Part shown: piece by piece, positions 17,327 to 25,174 of the stretch
Layout of the letters: each line of letters begins with the position of its first letter
Position numbering within the stretch: the stretch's first letter is position 1
Source of the DNA: an uncultured Clostridium sp.
Lineage (GTDB): Bacteria > Bacillota > Clostridia > TANB77 > CAG-508
DNA: 64,000 nucleotides
Assembly: GCA_948473335.1 (NCBI GenBank)
Contig: CAOKXF010000009.1
Coordinates: 16,117 to 80,116 of the forward strand
Direction of reading: 5' to 3'
The notes under the pieces: model-generated
Database searches by the model: none
What the model was told of the DNA's origin: nothing
The model's input: only the letters and a program-made list of their open reading frames with translations
Position numbers and translations under genes: made by a program

Positions 17327-17360
17327 AGCACTACGAATATGGGATATCCGTAAGAAAGAA

Positions 17361-18095
17361 ATGGGGATGGCAAAAAGGAAAGGAAAAAGAAAAGTGACAA
17401 TTAAAATCAAAGAATTACCCCTATCAGAAAGACCATATGAAAAATTAGAAATATATGGAGAAAGTTCATTAACAAATGCAGAGTTATTAGCAATAATAAT
17501 AAAAAATGGAACAAAGAATGAGACATCAGTAGAATTAGCAAAAAGAATACTAAAGTTAAATGAGAATATAGAATCAGAAAGTTTGAATTTCCTAATGGAT
17601 TTGAGTATAGAGGAACTAGAACAAATAAAAGGAATAGGAAGGGTAAAAGCAATACAACTAAAGGCAGTGTGTGAATTGACAAGAAGAATAAATAAACCAT
17701 CATATTATAGAAAGAAGAAAATCAAGGAGCCAAAAGATATAGTAGAAACAATAGAAGGCGAAATGCGATATTTGAAAAATGAAGTATTAAAAGTAATAAT
17801 ACTAAACTCTAATAATGAAATATTAAAAATAAAAGAAGTGTTTGTTGGAGGGACAAACTTCATAGAAGTATCTACAAAAAATATATTATCAGAAGCAGTA
17901 AAAATGCAAGCACCAAAGATAATATTAGCACATAACCATCCAAGTGGAAATCCAAACCCAAGTGAAAAAGATATAAAATATACAGAAAATATTGAGAGAG
18001 CAAGTCAATTGTTAGGAATACAGTTATTAGACCATATAATAATAGCAGAAGAGAAATATACAAGTATATTTGCATATAGAGATAAAAGAAAATAA
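17361..18095 (+). CDS. radC: RadC-family JAB-domain protein
   Basis: About 244 residues. An N-terminal helix-hairpin-helix region ('YGESSLTNAELLAIII', 'LEQIKGIGRVKAIQLKAVCEL') is followed by the RadC JAB/MPN metalloprotease-like domain. That domain holds 'HNHPSGNPNPSEKD', supplying the His, His and Asp zinc ligands. Despite the name, a DNA-repair role is unproven. Start codon: the promoter at 17298-17326 rules out the track start. ATG 17361 is used here, but GTG 17394 with AAAGGA upstream would give a family-like 'MTIKIKELPLSERP' start. It leads the mreBCD cluster, as in Bacillus and many Clostridia. Confidence 0.9.
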   Translation: MGMAKRKGKRKVTIKIKELPLSERPYEKLEIYGESSLTNAELLAIIIKNGTKNETSVELAKRILKLNENIESESLNFLMDLSIEELEQIKGIGRVKAIQLKAVCELTRRINKPSYYRKKKIKEPKDIVETIEGEMRYLKNEVLKVIILNSNNEILKIKEVFVGGTNFIEVSTKNILSEAVKMQAPKIILAHNHPSGNPNPSEKDIKYTENIERASQLLGIQLLDHIIIAEEKYTSIFAYRDKRK

Positions 18096-18162
18096 AAAGA
18101 ACATAAGAAAATAATAAAACAAAATATACTTAGACATAAACAAAAATGAAGGGAAGAAAGTC

Positions 18163-19191
18163 ATGAGTTTATTAAATTTCAAAGATGTTGGAATAGATTT
18201 AGGGACAGCAAATATATTAGTAGCTGTAAAAGGAAAAGGAATAGTATTTGATGAACCATCAGTAATTGCTATAAATAGAAAAAGAGAACAGACAATAGCT
18301 ATAGGAAATGAAGCAAAAGAGATGATAGGGAAAACTCCAGATGGGATAGAAGCAATTAGACCATTAAAAGATGGTGTAATTGCAGATTGCACAGCAACAG
18401 GACTGCTATTAAAAGAGATACTAACAAAAGTATGCAAGAAATATTCAATTGGAAGACCAAGAGTAGTAGTAGGTGTTCCATCAGGAATAACAGAAGTAGA
18501 AGAAAGAGCAGTGGAAGAAGCTATTATAGGATCAGGAGCAAAAGAAGTCTATCTAATAGAAGAGCCAATGGCAGCAGCAATTGGAGCATCTATAGACATA
18601 GCAGAGCCAAGTGGAAATATTGTAGTTGATATAGGAGGAGGAACAACAGAAGTAGCAGTAATATCATTAGGTGGAATAGTAGTAAGTGAATCAATAAGAA
18701 TAGCAGGAGATGAACTAACTGAAGACATTATAGAATATGCAAGAAAAGAATTAAATCTATCAATAGGAGAAAAAACAGCAGAACAAATAAAAACAAAAAT
18801 AGGATGTGCATTACCATTAATGTCAGAAATAGTATTAAAAATAAAAGGAAGAGATTTATCAACAGGGTTACCAAGAGAAGAAGTGATTTCATCAACACAA
18901 GCAGAACTAGCAATGAGAGAATCAATATGGAAAATAGTAGATATAGTAAAAAGTGCATTAGAAAAAACTCCACCAGAATTATCATCAGATATAATGGAAA
19001 AGGGAATATTAATAACAGGAGGAGGAGCACTAATAAAGAACTTAGATAAATTATTAAATCTTGAAACAGGTATGCCAGTATATATAGCAGAGAATCCTCT
19101 TGAAAGTGTTGTAAAAGGTGCAGAAAAGACATTAGAGAATATAGAAAAATTGAGAAATATTTTAGTTAATTCACAAAAAAGAAGAGGGTAA
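18163..19191 (+). CDS. mreB: Rod-shape actin homologue MreB
   Basis: A 342-residue bacterial actin that forms membrane-associated filaments guiding lateral wall synthesis. The actin-fold nucleotide motifs are visible: 'DVGIDLGTANILV' (phosphate 1), 'VVDIGGGTTEVAVISLGG' (phosphate 2) and 'GILITGGGALIKNLDKLL' (adenosine). 'YLIEEPMAAAIGA' is also typical. The N-terminal 'MSLLNFKDVG' gives an amphipathic start. It is followed by mreC, mreD and a class B penicillin-binding protein, forming the elongasome operon. Confidence 0.97.
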   Translation: MSLLNFKDVGIDLGTANILVAVKGKGIVFDEPSVIAINRKREQTIAIGNEAKEMIGKTPDGIEAIRPLKDGVIADCTATGLLLKEILTKVCKKYSIGRPRVVVGVPSGITEVEERAVEEAIIGSGAKEVYLIEEPMAAAIGASIDIAEPSGNIVVDIGGGTTEVAVISLGGIVVSESIRIAGDELTEDIIEYARKELNLSIGEKTAEQIKTKIGCALPLMSEIVLKIKGRDLSTGLPREEVISSTQAELAMRESIWKIVDIVKSALEKTPPELSSDIMEKGILITGGGALIKNLDKLLNLETGMPVYIAENPLESVVKGAEKTLENIEKLRNILVNSQKRRG

Positions 19192-19261
19192 ATATTAGTA
19201 ATATCCAAAATGAGGAGTTATTAATTAAGATTTGTGCCTTTAGAAAAGGAATGATTTAGGT

Positions 19262-20074
19262 ATGAATAATAAAAAGACAGGAAAGTTAGGAATTATAATA
19301 ACAATAGTAATATTAATATTATTAGTGTTACTTACTAATGTTAAAAGAAGTCAAATTTACACATTAGAAAACATTGTAAGCAAATTAGTATCACCAGTAC
19401 AACAAGGAATAACATTTCTAAAAAATAAAATCAATGGGAATAACACATATTTTGCAGACTTGGAAAAATTACAAGAGGAAAATAAAAAGCTAAAAGAAGA
19501 AAATAGTAAATTGGAACAGACTTTAAGAGAATATGAAGTAGTAAAAACAGAAAATGAAACATTAAAATCTTACTTGTCATTAGCAGAAAAGTATAATAAC
19601 TACAAAACAGTCCCAGCATATGTAATAAATAGAGATATAAGTAACTATTCAAAAACGATAGTAATAAATGTAGGAAAAGATGATGGAATAAAAGAAAATA
19701 TGCCAGTAATAGCTGATGATGGGTTAGTAGGGTATGTAATATCAGTAACAAATAATACAGCAAAAGTGCAAACAATAGTAGACAGCAGTAGTAGCACTAG
19801 TTGCTTGACAAGTTCTACTAGAGATAATATGGTATGCAAAGGTACAATTGAAGAGACAAATACATTAAAAGGAACATATATAGCAAATGGAGCAAATGTA
19901 ATAGAAGGGGATAGCATAGAAACTTCAGGAATGGGTGGAATTTATCCAAAAGGAATACACATTGGAAAAGTAAAAGAAATAATGAATGGAAAAAATAAAA
20001 CAGATTTAACTATAAAAGTAGAAGTATCAGTAGATTTTGAAAAGTTAGAAACAGTTCTAGTAATAACAAAATAG
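19262..20074 (+). CDS. mreC: Rod-shape-determining protein MreC
   Basis: A 270-residue single-pass protein with a membrane segment at residues about 10-26 ('LGIIITIVILILLVLLTNV'), then a coiled coil (about 60-100, 'LQEENKKLKEENSKLEQTLRE'). The paired beta-domains of MreC follow, including 'DGIKENMPVIADDGLVGYVI' and 'GGIYPKGIHIGKVKEI'. It works outside the membrane as a scaffold that activates the elongasome penicillin-binding protein. It lies between mreB and mreD, 22 bases before mreD. Confidence 0.95.
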   Translation: MNNKKTGKLGIIITIVILILLVLLTNVKRSQIYTLENIVSKLVSPVQQGITFLKNKINGNNTYFADLEKLQEENKKLKEENSKLEQTLREYEVVKTENETLKSYLSLAEKYNNYKTVPAYVINRDISNYSKTIVINVGKDDGIKENMPVIADDGLVGYVISVTNNTAKVQTIVDSSSSTSCLTSSTRDNMVCKGTIEETNTLKGTYIANGANVIEGDSIETSGMGGIYPKGIHIGKVKEIMNGKNKTDLTIKVEVSVDFEKLETVLVITK

Positions 20075-20096
20075 AAATGAAAGGAATTACGAAAAT

Positions 20097-20630
20097 ATGA
20101 AGAAAGTTTTGATAAATATAGCAATTATAGTCGTTTTTCTAATCATATATTTTTTACAAGCAAATTTTTTTACATGGTTTAAAATAGCAGGAATAATGCC
20201 AAATTTATTTATAATACTTATTTTATTTATAGGGTTATTTACCAAAAGAACATTAGTCATAATGTATGGCATAGTATTTGGCATACTAATTGATATATTT
20301 ATAGGAAAAAGTATAGGAATAACATCTATAATGCTATCAATAGTAGGAATAGTAGCACTAATATTTGATAAAAACTTTTCAAAAGATAGTAGAATAGCAA
20401 TAATGATAATAGTAGCAATAAGTACAATTATATATGAACTTGGAATATATATATTAAATCATATACTAATAAAAACAGGATTTGAAATAATACCATTTAT
20501 ACAAATATTAGCAATAGAAGTGATATATAATGTAATACTTACAATAATAATATATCCGCTAATACAATTAGTAGGATATGATATAGAGGAAGAGTTTAAA
20601 GGAAATAAACTGTTAACAAAATATTTTTAA
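20097..20630 (+). CDS. mreD: Rod-shape-determining protein MreD
   Basis: A 177-residue membrane protein with about five hydrophobic segments, matching MreD in size and in 'GIMPNLFIILILFIGLF' and 'GIVFGILIDIFIGKSIG'. It is the membrane partner of MreC in the elongasome. Identification rests partly on position between mreC and PBP2, because MreD sequences are poorly conserved. The start ATG has GAAAGGA about 10 bases upstream. Confidence 0.92.
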   Translation: MKKVLINIAIIVVFLIIYFLQANFFTWFKIAGIMPNLFIILILFIGLFTKRTLVIMYGIVFGILIDIFIGKSIGITSIMLSIVGIVALIFDKNFSKDSRIAIMIIVAISTIIYELGIYILNHILIKTGFEIIPFIQILAIEVIYNVILTIIIYPLIQLVGYDIEEEFKGNKLLTKYF

Positions 20631-20652
20631 AAATTAAAAAGAAGGTGAAAAG

Positions 20653-22761
20653 TTGAGTAAAAGAATAACAAAAGAACACATAAATTTAAGATTCAACATA
20701 ATGACTCTAGTTATATATTTAATAGGAACTATATTGATTATTCAATTATTCAATTTACAAATAATACATGGAAAAGAATATAGAGAACAGTCAAACACAA
20801 GGCTATCAAGAGAATCAGTAATAAGTGCATCGAGAGGAGATATATTAGATAGAAGTGGAAATGTATTAGCAACAGTAAAAACAACATATAGCATAGAATT
20901 ATATAAAACGAATATAAAATCGCAAGATTTGAACAATTCAATATTAGAACTAATAAAATTATTGGATAAAAATGGCGAAAGCTATATAGACACATTTCCA
21001 ATAAATATAAATCCATTTGAATATACAATAAGTGACAAAAAATTAGAACAATGGAAAGAAAAATATAAAATAGATTCTAATGCGACGCCAGAAGAAGCAT
21101 TCAACGCATTTAAAGAAAAATACAAAATAACAAATGAAAATATAGAAGATGCAAGAAAAATAATGATAATAAGATATAGAATAACAACAGAAGGATATAG
21201 TAATACAAAATCAATATTAATATCATCAAATATAAAAGAAGAAACAGTAGCAGAATTGAGTGAAAGAAATAATAGTTTTGCAGGAATAACAATAAACACA
21301 GAAGCAACAAGGACATATACATCAGGAAGTTTAGCATCACACATATTAGGATATATAGGAAAAATAAATGAAGATGAGTATGAAGAAAAAAAGGACACAT
21401 ATAGAAGAAATGATGTAATAGGAAGAACAGGAATTGAAAGTGTATTTGAAACATATCTAAAAGGTAAAGATGGAATAAAACAAATAGATATGACAGTAGA
21501 TGGAACAATAACGGCAGAATATGTAACAAAAGAACCAGTAGCTGGATCGAATGTAGTATTAACGATAGATGCAAATCTACAAAGAAAGACAGAAGCTGCG
21601 TTGAAAGAAAATATAGAAAAAATAGCAAGTGGGGGATTTTCAGAAGCAAGAGACACAAAATGTGGAAGTGCAGTAGTAATGAAAGTAGATACAGGAGAAA
21701 TACTTGCAATGGCAAGTTATCCAGACTACGAACCAGAGAAATTTGTAGGAGGAATAGCAGCATCAGACTGGAATGCATATAGAGATGATGAAAGAAAGCC
21801 ACTAATAAATAGAGCAATACAATCTTCATATGCACCAGGGTCAATATTTAAAATGGTAACAGCAACAGCAGGATTAGAAACTGGTGTAGTAACGATAAAT
21901 GAAACTATATATGACACAGGAAAATATAAATATTCAAATGATTATCAACCAGAATGTTGGTATAGAAGCGGACATGGATATATAAATGTAATGAATGCAA
22001 TAAAAAAATCATGCAACTATTATTTTTATGAAGTAGGAAATAGGTTAGGGATAGATAGGTTGTCACAATATGCAAAATACTTTGGACTAGGAAGAAAAAC
22101 GGGAATAGAATTAACAGGAGAAACAGCTGGAACACTAGCATCAAGAGAAGCAAAAGCAAAAATATCAAAAGAATCTTGGCAAGGAGGAGAAACGTTATCA
22201 GCAGCAATAGGACAAAGTTATAATAGTTTTACACCATTACAAATGGCAAAATATATGGCAACATTCGTAAATGGTGGAAAAGAAGTAAAACCAACTATAA
22301 TAAAATCAATAATAAATAATGATTTAACAGAAGAGAACAAAGAAGAAATACGAAAATATTCAAATCAGAAATTGGGAATAGAAGAAGAAGAAACAACAGA
22401 ATTTAGTATAAAACAAGAATACTTACAAGTAATTCTAGAAGGAATGAGGTCAGTTACAAATGAAACAGGAGGAACAGCTTATTCTATATTCAAAAATTTC
22501 AACATAGAAGTTGGTGGAAAAACAGGTTCAGCTCAAGCAGGAAAAAAAGATGGAAAAGATGTAGTACACGCATGGTTTATGGGTTTTGCACCATTCGATA
22601 AACCAGAAATAGCTGTAGTAGTAATGGTAGAAGATGGTTCACATGGTAGCTATTCAGCTGAAGTTGTAAGAGAAATAATGGAGGAATACTTTGGAATGAA
22701 TTCAAATAATGTATATGAAAGTACAACAGCAATACCATATATGGAACAAATTAGAAATTAA
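20653..22761 (+). CDS. mrdA: Class B penicillin-binding protein 2 (elongasome transpeptidase)
   Basis: A 702-residue protein with one N-terminal membrane segment (residues about 14-35), a dimerisation region and a transpeptidase domain. The active-site Ser-x2-Lys is 'PGSIFKMVT' (Ser near 397), the second motif is 'KKSCNYYFY' and the third is 'GGKTGSAQ'. 'SRGDILDRSGNVLA' marks the pedestal domain. It cross-links lateral wall peptidoglycan together with RodA and MreCD; no rodA is visible here. The start is TTG, with GAAGGTG 8 bases upstream. The position after mreD supports PBP2 over the septal PBP3. Confidence 0.93.
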   Translation: MSKRITKEHINLRFNIMTLVIYLIGTILIIQLFNLQIIHGKEYREQSNTRLSRESVISASRGDILDRSGNVLATVKTTYSIELYKTNIKSQDLNNSILELIKLLDKNGESYIDTFPININPFEYTISDKKLEQWKEKYKIDSNATPEEAFNAFKEKYKITNENIEDARKIMIIRYRITTEGYSNTKSILISSNIKEETVAELSERNNSFAGITINTEATRTYTSGSLASHILGYIGKINEDEYEEKKDTYRRNDVIGRTGIESVFETYLKGKDGIKQIDMTVDGTITAEYVTKEPVAGSNVVLTIDANLQRKTEAALKENIEKIASGGFSEARDTKCGSAVVMKVDTGEILAMASYPDYEPEKFVGGIAASDWNAYRDDERKPLINRAIQSSYAPGSIFKMVTATAGLETGVVTINETIYDTGKYKYSNDYQPECWYRSGHGYINVMNAIKKSCNYYFYEVGNRLGIDRLSQYAKYFGLGRKTGIELTGETAGTLASREAKAKISKESWQGGETLSAAIGQSYNSFTPLQMAKYMATFVNGGKEVKPTIIKSIINNDLTEENKEEIRKYSNQKLGIEEEETTEFSIKQEYLQVILEGMRSVTNETGGTAYSIFKNFNIEVGGKTGSAQAGKKDGKDVVHAWFMGFAPFDKPEIAVVVMVEDGSHGSYSAEVVREIMEEYFGMNSNNVYESTTAIPYMEQIRN

Positions 22762-22860
22762 AAATATATATGAAAGAATATATATAAGTATGTAAAAAAT
22801 AAACAATAAATTATGCAAGAAATATGTAAAAATATATAAAAAGAAAGGATGTTAAATGAA

Positions 22861-23472
22861 ATGGTAAGTATAAATTTAAGAAAAAATGAAAATGTAATAA
22901 AATTAGAAGAAAATGCGCAATTAGAGGAAATATTAAAAGAGCTAGAGCCTAAATTAGTAGAATTAAAAAAATTATACAAAGACGAAAAAACACCAATAAA
23001 GGTTGTAGGAAAAGCATTAAAAAAAGGCGAAATAGATTCAATACAAAATATGATTAAAAACTATATAGATGTAGATATAGTATTTGACATATCAAAGGAA
23101 TTAGGATTATCAAGCATAGTAAAACCTTTTAGTAAAGAGACAGAAATATCAGAAACTAGATATTATAGAGGTTCATTGCGTTCAGGGCAAAAAATAGAAG
23201 TAGAAGGAAGCATAGTGATATTTGGAGATGTAAATTCTGGTGCAGAAGTAATGGCAACAGAGAACATAATAGTATTAGGTACACTAAGAGGATTAGCGCA
23301 TGCGGGGGCAAGAGGAAATATGCAAGCAATAATTGCAGCAAATACACTAGATGCAGTGCAATTAAGGATAGCTAATATAATAAAAGAACTTACAAGAAGT
23401 GCAAGTACAGTTAAGAGAAATGTATATATAACTGTTGATAAAGATAAAATAAAAATGGAAAATTATCAATAG
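22861..23472 (+). CDS. minC: Septum-site-determining protein MinC
   Basis: About 203 residues. The C-terminal beta-helix domain is clear: 'YYRGSLRSGQKIEVEGSIVIFGDVNSGAEV' and 'ENIIVLGTLRGLAHAGARGN'. The N-terminal half is the less conserved FtsZ-inhibiting domain. MinC blocks FtsZ assembly away from mid-cell and normally needs MinD to reach the membrane. MinD usually follows directly; here a tandem repeat and unrelated minus-strand genes follow. The track start ATG 22849 overlaps the only AAAGG, so ATG 22861 (spacing 12) is preferred. Its last codons form the first unit of the tandem repeat. Confidence 0.9.
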   Translation: MVSINLRKNENVIKLEENAQLEEILKELEPKLVELKKLYKDEKTPIKVVGKALKKGEIDSIQNMIKNYIDVDIVFDISKELGLSSIVKPFSKETEISETRYYRGSLRSGQKIEVEGSIVIFGDVNSGAEVMATENIIVLGTLRGLAHAGARGNMQAIIAANTLDAVQLRIANIIKELTRSASTVKRNVYITVDKDKIKMENYQ

Positions 23473-23580
23473 TTCGTTGCTATAAATGAGAAGTTATCAA
23501 TAGTGCATTAGTATAAATGGGAAGTTATCAACAGTGCATTGGTATACATGAGAAGTTAATAATAGTACGCTAGTAGAAAA
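23461..23580 (+). repeat. Degenerate 30-31-bp tandem repeat starting at the minC stop
   Basis: Four adjoining units begin at about 23461, 23491, 23522 and 23553. Each opens with a version of AAGTTATCAATAG and closes with GTATAAATGRGA. The first unit includes the last codons and stop of minC (AATTATCAATAG). The period is not a multiple of three, there are no spacers, and the fourth unit is decayed. This looks like local slippage duplication of the minC tail. Confidence 0.75.
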
Positions 23581-23663
23581 TACTACAAAACTAAATTTTA
23601 CTATAACTATTTTCTATGGAAAGTCATCATGCTATAATAAATTTTTTAAGAATAAAAAAACAC

Positions 23664-23707
23664 CTTGTTTACTAATGGGCGCATATCTGCGCCCATTAGT
23701 AAAACAG
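23664..23707. repeat. Palindromic repeat family P, copy 2
   Basis: Perfect 16-bp arms TTTACTAATGGGCGCA / TGCGCCCATTAGTAAA around loop TATC, extended by imperfect CTTG / ACAG ends. It lies between minC and the convergent Asn-rich gene, where it could terminate transcription, but no T-run follows on either side. Confidence 0.88.
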
Positions 23708-23760
23708 TTGAAATAAAAGGGATTCCTAAAAAAGAGAGAAGATGTGATAATATTTTTAAT

Positions 23761-24234
23761 TTAACTTATAAGCAATAACAACAAAGATATAAATAACATT
23801 TCGTCTTTAACGCCTTCACTATAAAGGAAATATATTAAACCCAAAATTAAAATATCATCAAAATATAATTTTATGCCAAATAAATCAAACAAGTAATCAG
23901 AATCATTACTGTTTGATTTGTTTTTATCCTGGCTTTGATTTGAATTTCGGTTTGAGTTTTGATTTGAATTTTGATTTGAGTATAAATTTTGATTTTGGTT
24001 TGAGCTTATATTGGGATTTGAATATGAATTTGGGTTCGAGATTTTATTTTGACTTTGAGTTGGTCTCTGCTTTTGATTTTCATACTTAGACAAATTATCT
24101 AAATTATTGTTATTGCTGTTAGTATTGATATTATTACCTTGAGTAAAATATGAAGAATAGTTATAAGAATAAGGATACCTTGGATAATTTCTATAGTATG
24201 AAAAAGGCATGTTCATATAAGGAAATCTAGGCAT
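23761..24234 (-). CDS. Asn/Tyr-rich protein with hydrophobic C-terminus
   Basis: I do not recognise a characterised family. The 157 residues have three parts. First comes a Tyr/Pro/Phe-rich N-terminus ('MPRFPYMNMPFSYYRNYPRY'). An extremely Asn/Ser/Gln-rich low-complexity middle follows. The C-terminal 45 residues are ordered ('LFDLFGIKLYFDDILILGLI') and end in a strongly hydrophobic run. The C-terminal block looks conserved-protein-like, whereas the middle is probably a flexible linker. The start is the ATG at 24234, with AAGGAG upstream; it overlaps the end of the preceding gene (stop at 24227) by 8 bases, so the two are co-translated. The Tyr-rich front end is compatible with a spore coat protein, but this is only a suggestion. 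Confidence 0.7.
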   Translation of the reverse strand: MPRFPYMNMPFSYYRNYPRYPYSYNYSSYFTQGNNINTNSNNNNLDNLSKYENQKQRPTQSQNKISNPNSYSNPNISSNQNQNLYSNQNSNQNSNRNSNQSQDKNKSNSNDSDYLFDLFGIKLYFDDILILGLIYFLYSEGVKDEMLFISLLLLLIS

Positions 24235-24724
24235 TATTATTCTCCTTATTATCATTTTTCATGAAATCAGCAATTTTAGTCATATTCAATAAATTAACAT
24301 ATTGATCTAATTTTCCTTTTTTACTATCTCTAAGGTAAGGTTTTAAAGAATATAATAGGTTTGCTCTGGGGTCATCTTTTTGATTCATTGAAGAGATAAT
24401 ATTTTTCATTTTTAGCATAGTATTCATATCTATATTGAAACCAGAGGTGTTATCATTGTTTGAAGAATTAGAACTAGAATTATTATTACTAATATTTGAT
24501 GATTGAAGCATTGAAGAAAAACTATTTAACATTTCAGGAGAAACTTGACTTAATACCTTATTAAAATCTATATTATTATTGTTATCACTATTATTTGAAA
24601 CACTGTTGGAATTGTTAGAAGAATTTTGCAAACTATTCATCATTTGTTGTATTTCTGGAGGAATATTACCACTATCCACCATCTTCTTTACATTAGACAT
24701 TAAATCTTCCATATTATCTGCCAT
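24227..24724 (-). CDS. Asn/Ser-rich protein with conserved helical ends
   Basis: About 165 residues, no recognised family. The N-terminus is 'MADNMEDLMSNVKKMVDSGN' and 'IPPEIQQMMNSLQ'. Asn/Ser linkers surround a helical 'VSPEMLNSFSSMLQ'. The C-terminus 'MKNIISSMNQKDDPRANLLY' and 'SLKPYLRDSKKGKLDQYVNL' looks like the conserved domain. The track start at 24943 is too early; ATG 24724 has AGAGGTG 5 bases upstream. It overlaps the next minus-strand gene by 8 bases. A possible sigma-K-type promoter lies at 24759-24785. Both genes point away from the giant surface genes. Confidence 0.7.
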   Translation of the reverse strand: MADNMEDLMSNVKKMVDSGNIPPEIQQMMNSLQNSSNNSNSVSNNSDNNNNIDFNKVLSQVSPEMLNSFSSMLQSSNISNNNSSSNSSNNDNTSGFNIDMNTMLKMKNIISSMNQKDDPRANLLYSLKPYLRDSKKGKLDQYVNLLNMTKIADFMKNDNKENNNA

Positions 24725-24758
24725 GTTATCACCTCTAAATAATTTATTCATTTTTAGA

Positions 24759-24785
24759 TATAATATGCCCCAATTGGAAAAAAGT
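24759..24785 (-). promoter_or_regulatory. Possible sigma-K-type promoter for the Asn-rich pair
   Basis: On the minus strand, AC (complement of 24784-24785), 16 bases and CATATTATA (complement of 24759-24767). This fits the sigma-K pattern AC-N16-CATANNNTA. If real, the pair would be expressed in the mother cell. The -35 signal is short, so chance is possible. Confidence 0.35.
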
Positions 24786-24799
24786 TCCAATGGGTCAAT

Positions 24800-24828
24800 T
24801 TGAAAAATAAATATAAATCTGCTATAAT
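24800..24828 (+). promoter_or_regulatory. Sigma-A-type promoter upstream of giant gene 1 (distal)
   Basis: TTGAAA (24800-24805), a 17-base spacer and TATAAT (24823-24828), about 345 bases before the start of the first giant surface gene. A second promoter candidate lies closer, at 24884-24912. Confidence 0.6.
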
Positions 24829-24883
24829 CTCTTAAAAGTCCAGAAAAAATGATAAATATTTTATGAAAACTAGTCTGGAAAAC

Positions 24884-24912
24884 TTGTTTTTTAGCAAAAA
24901 ATGTGTTATAAT
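24884..24912 (+). promoter_or_regulatory. Sigma-A-type promoter upstream of giant gene 1 (proximal)
   Basis: TTGTTT (24884-24889), a 17-base spacer and TATAAT (24907-24912). If it is used, module A at 24966-25020 would lie in the transcribed leader of about 250 bases. Confidence 0.55.
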
Positions 24913-24965
24913 AAAAAAGAAGTGTTAAACCACTAATTACCAAAAGAAGAGGAAAATTACAGAAA

Positions 24966-25020
24966 TGTAATAAAAAAACAATAAAATCGTAATGATTTTT
25001 GCAAATGTAGTTTCCTTAAG
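24966..25020 (+). promoter_or_regulatory. Spaced surface-gene module, copy A
   Basis: TGTAAT at 24966, CGTAAT at 24988 (22 bases on) and TCCTTAAG at 25013 (25 bases on). The same three boxes at exactly the same distances recur at 34269, 43732 and 63885. The intervening bases vary, so the spacing rather than overall identity is what is kept. Confidence 0.7.
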
Positions 25021-25174
25021 AACATATAAAAATCAACTAACCTGAGATAAAAAAGGCTATTGATTTTTAAATTTATTAGTAGGATAATAAATTTAAATAA
25101 TAAAACAAAACATATATATTAAAAATATATAAGAGATTTTAATTTATATAACGCAATTGAAAGGAATGAGAAAT

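Noticed and set aside
23461-23580. 30-31-bp repeats as a CRISPR array
   Set aside because: The units adjoin without spacers, decay progressively, and no cas gene is nearby.
24966-25020. Module boxes as a classical LytTR (AgrA/VirR) site
   Set aside because: The spacing of 22 is attractive, but the box TGTAAT does not match the LytTR consensus and no LytTR regulator is in the window.
24913-25174. Cyclic-di-GMP or other known riboswitch in the leaders of the giant genes
   Set aside because: I looked for GEMM-type conserved stretches and found none. The leaders are A/T-rich with only the three-box module conserved.
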